14,449 nucleotides of DNA from Bacilli bacterium. GTDB taxonomy: Bacteria > Bacillota_I > Bacilli_A > RF39 > UBA660. The notes beneath the pieces were generated by a model. That model saw nothing but the letters and a program-made list of their open reading frames with translations, ran no database searches and was not told the DNA's origin. The DNA lies in the NCBI GenBank assembly GCA_900769695.1, contig CAAGHO010000021.1, positions 1-14,449 on the forward strand, given 5' to 3'. Of this stretch, positions 14,287 to 14,449 are shown one piece after another; the first letter of the stretch is position 1, and each line of letters starts with the position of its first letter. A program made the translations under genes and the position numbers.

Positions 14287-14322
14287 AAATAAAAATGACA
14301 CTCATCCGCAAAGATAAGTGCC
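14287..14322 (-). terminator. Minus-strand terminator of the antisense RNA
   Basis: The arms 14322-14313 and 14306-14297 form a 10-bp stem on the minus strand (two G-U pairs, 6-nt loop), followed by ATTTTTATTT. On the plus strand the same two positions are A-C mismatches, so the hairpin is strand-specific and argues for real minus-strand transcription. Confidence 0.7.
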
Positions 14323-14334
14323 TACAAACCATTT

Positions 14335-14381
14335 GGGTAGACATTCAACTTGGAAAAACTGAATGTTCCCTTTTTTATTTT
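14335..14381 (+). terminator. Terminator of the small peptide mRNA
   Basis: ACATTCA (14341-14347) pairs with TGAATGT (14360-14366). GGG (14335-14337) and CCC (14368-14370) extend the stem below a small internal loop, and T6-A-T4 follows. Both arms are also complementary to the mRNA 5' leader. Confidence 0.8.
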
Positions 14382-14404
14382 ATGCAAGAATACTTGCTAC
14401 ATAC

Positions 14405-14433
14405 ATAATAACATACTCTTTATATTTTTTCTA
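14405..14433 (-). promoter_or_regulatory. Candidate promoter of the antisense RNA
   Basis: On the minus strand TAGAAA (14433-14428, inside the 25-bp repeat) and TATTAT (14410-14405) are 17 nt apart, with an extended TGt before the -10. Confidence 0.5.
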
Positions 14434-14448
14434 GTTTTTTCTTGTTTA
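14424..14448 (+). repeat. 25-bp direct repeat, copy 2 (probable start of a second cassette)
   Basis: This copy is identical to 14080-14104 and ends one base before the window edge. By analogy with copy 1 it carries the plus-strand -35 of a following unit. A GCAAG-aata-CTTGC palindrome (14384-14397) lies between the toxin terminator and this copy. Confidence 0.75.
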
Positions 14449-14449
14449 A

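Larger units (their letters stand above)
14287..14398 (-). ncRNA. Probable antisense RNA antitoxin (ends approximate)
   Basis: A minus-strand extended -10 (TGTTATTAT, 14413-14405) predicts a start near 14398. A minus-strand intrinsic terminator ends near 14287. The RNA of about 110 nt would be fully complementary to the 3' part of the toxin mRNA, including its terminator, but not to the coding frame. This matches the convergent layout of TxpA/RatA- and holin-like type I cassettes. Existence is inferred from signals only, and the 5' end is the less certain one. Confidence 0.55.

Noticed and set aside
14162..14344. 60-codon open frame on the minus strand across the small peptide gene
   Set aside because: It has no ribosome site, contains the minus-strand terminator hairpin inside its frame, and is explained as the shadow of the peptide and antisense RNA region.
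14384..14397. GCAAG-aata-CTTGC palindrome as a recombination or attachment site
   Set aside because: It is short, no integrase or second copy is present, and it lies in the predicted antisense RNA 5' region where a small hairpin is the simpler reading.
1..14449. Alternative genetic code with TGA as Trp (Mycoplasma-like)
   Set aside because: The ABC ATPase and the zinc-ribbon gene end at TGA at their expected lengths, and conserved Trp positions use TGG.

Overview
The window looks like chromosome from a very AT-rich, low-GC Gram-positive bacterium (Bacillota, Bacilli-like; a gut Mollicutes-related or Erysipelotrichia-type lineage fits, but I cannot fix the taxon). The signs are strong AGGAGG/GGTG ribosome sites, TTGACA/TGnTATAAT promoters, an AddA-type recombination nuclease and wall-related functions (UppP, a DUF368 protein, an M23 peptidase). 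TGA is an ordinary stop (the ABC ATPase and the zinc-ribbon protein both end in it), so the code is not the Mycoplasma one.

Layout. 1-156: start of a minus-strand Rpn/PD-(D/E)XK nuclease-transposase-like gene, cut by the window edge. 256-1629 (minus): phosphomannomutase/phosphoglucomutase with its own promoter and terminator. 1770-3923 (plus): MacB/FtsX-type ABC permease and its ATPase, preceded by phased TTCAC repeats that look like a response-regulator site. 3941-4684 (minus): a PF06541-type membrane protein. 4775-8107 (minus): three-gene operon of a CBS/DRTGG-regulated Mn-dependent pyrophosphatase, a DUF368 (PopT-like) polyprenyl-phosphate transporter and undecaprenyl-diphosphatase UppP, together a plausible lipid-carrier recycling and phosphate-release unit. 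8285-9568 (minus): two-gene operon of unknown proteins. 9705-10283 (plus): membrane-anchored M23 peptidase, divergent from that pair. 10294-13383 (minus): AddA helicase-nuclease without an adjacent addB. 13432-14022 (minus): zinc-ribbon/DUF2628-like membrane protein.

The right end (14080-14449) is the most interesting part. It holds a compact type I toxin-antitoxin-like cassette: a 27-residue hydrophobic peptide (14193-14276) on a short mRNA with its own promoter and terminator, and a probable antisense RNA on the opposite strand over the mRNA 3' end. The first 27 nt of the predicted mRNA are complementary, with two G-U pairs and a 7-nt bulge, to both arms of that mRNA's terminator hairpin. 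This predicts a 5'-to-3' fold-back like that of hok-type mRNAs. A 25-bp promoter-bearing repeat flanks the cassette (14080-14104 and 14424-14448), suggesting a tandem array that continues beyond the window.

Nearly every transcription unit has a recognisable promoter and an intrinsic terminator. Several terminators overlap stop codons or the next promoter, so the region is very compact. There is no gene-free stretch longer than 300 bases, and I saw no tRNA, rRNA, CRISPR array or insertion sequence.
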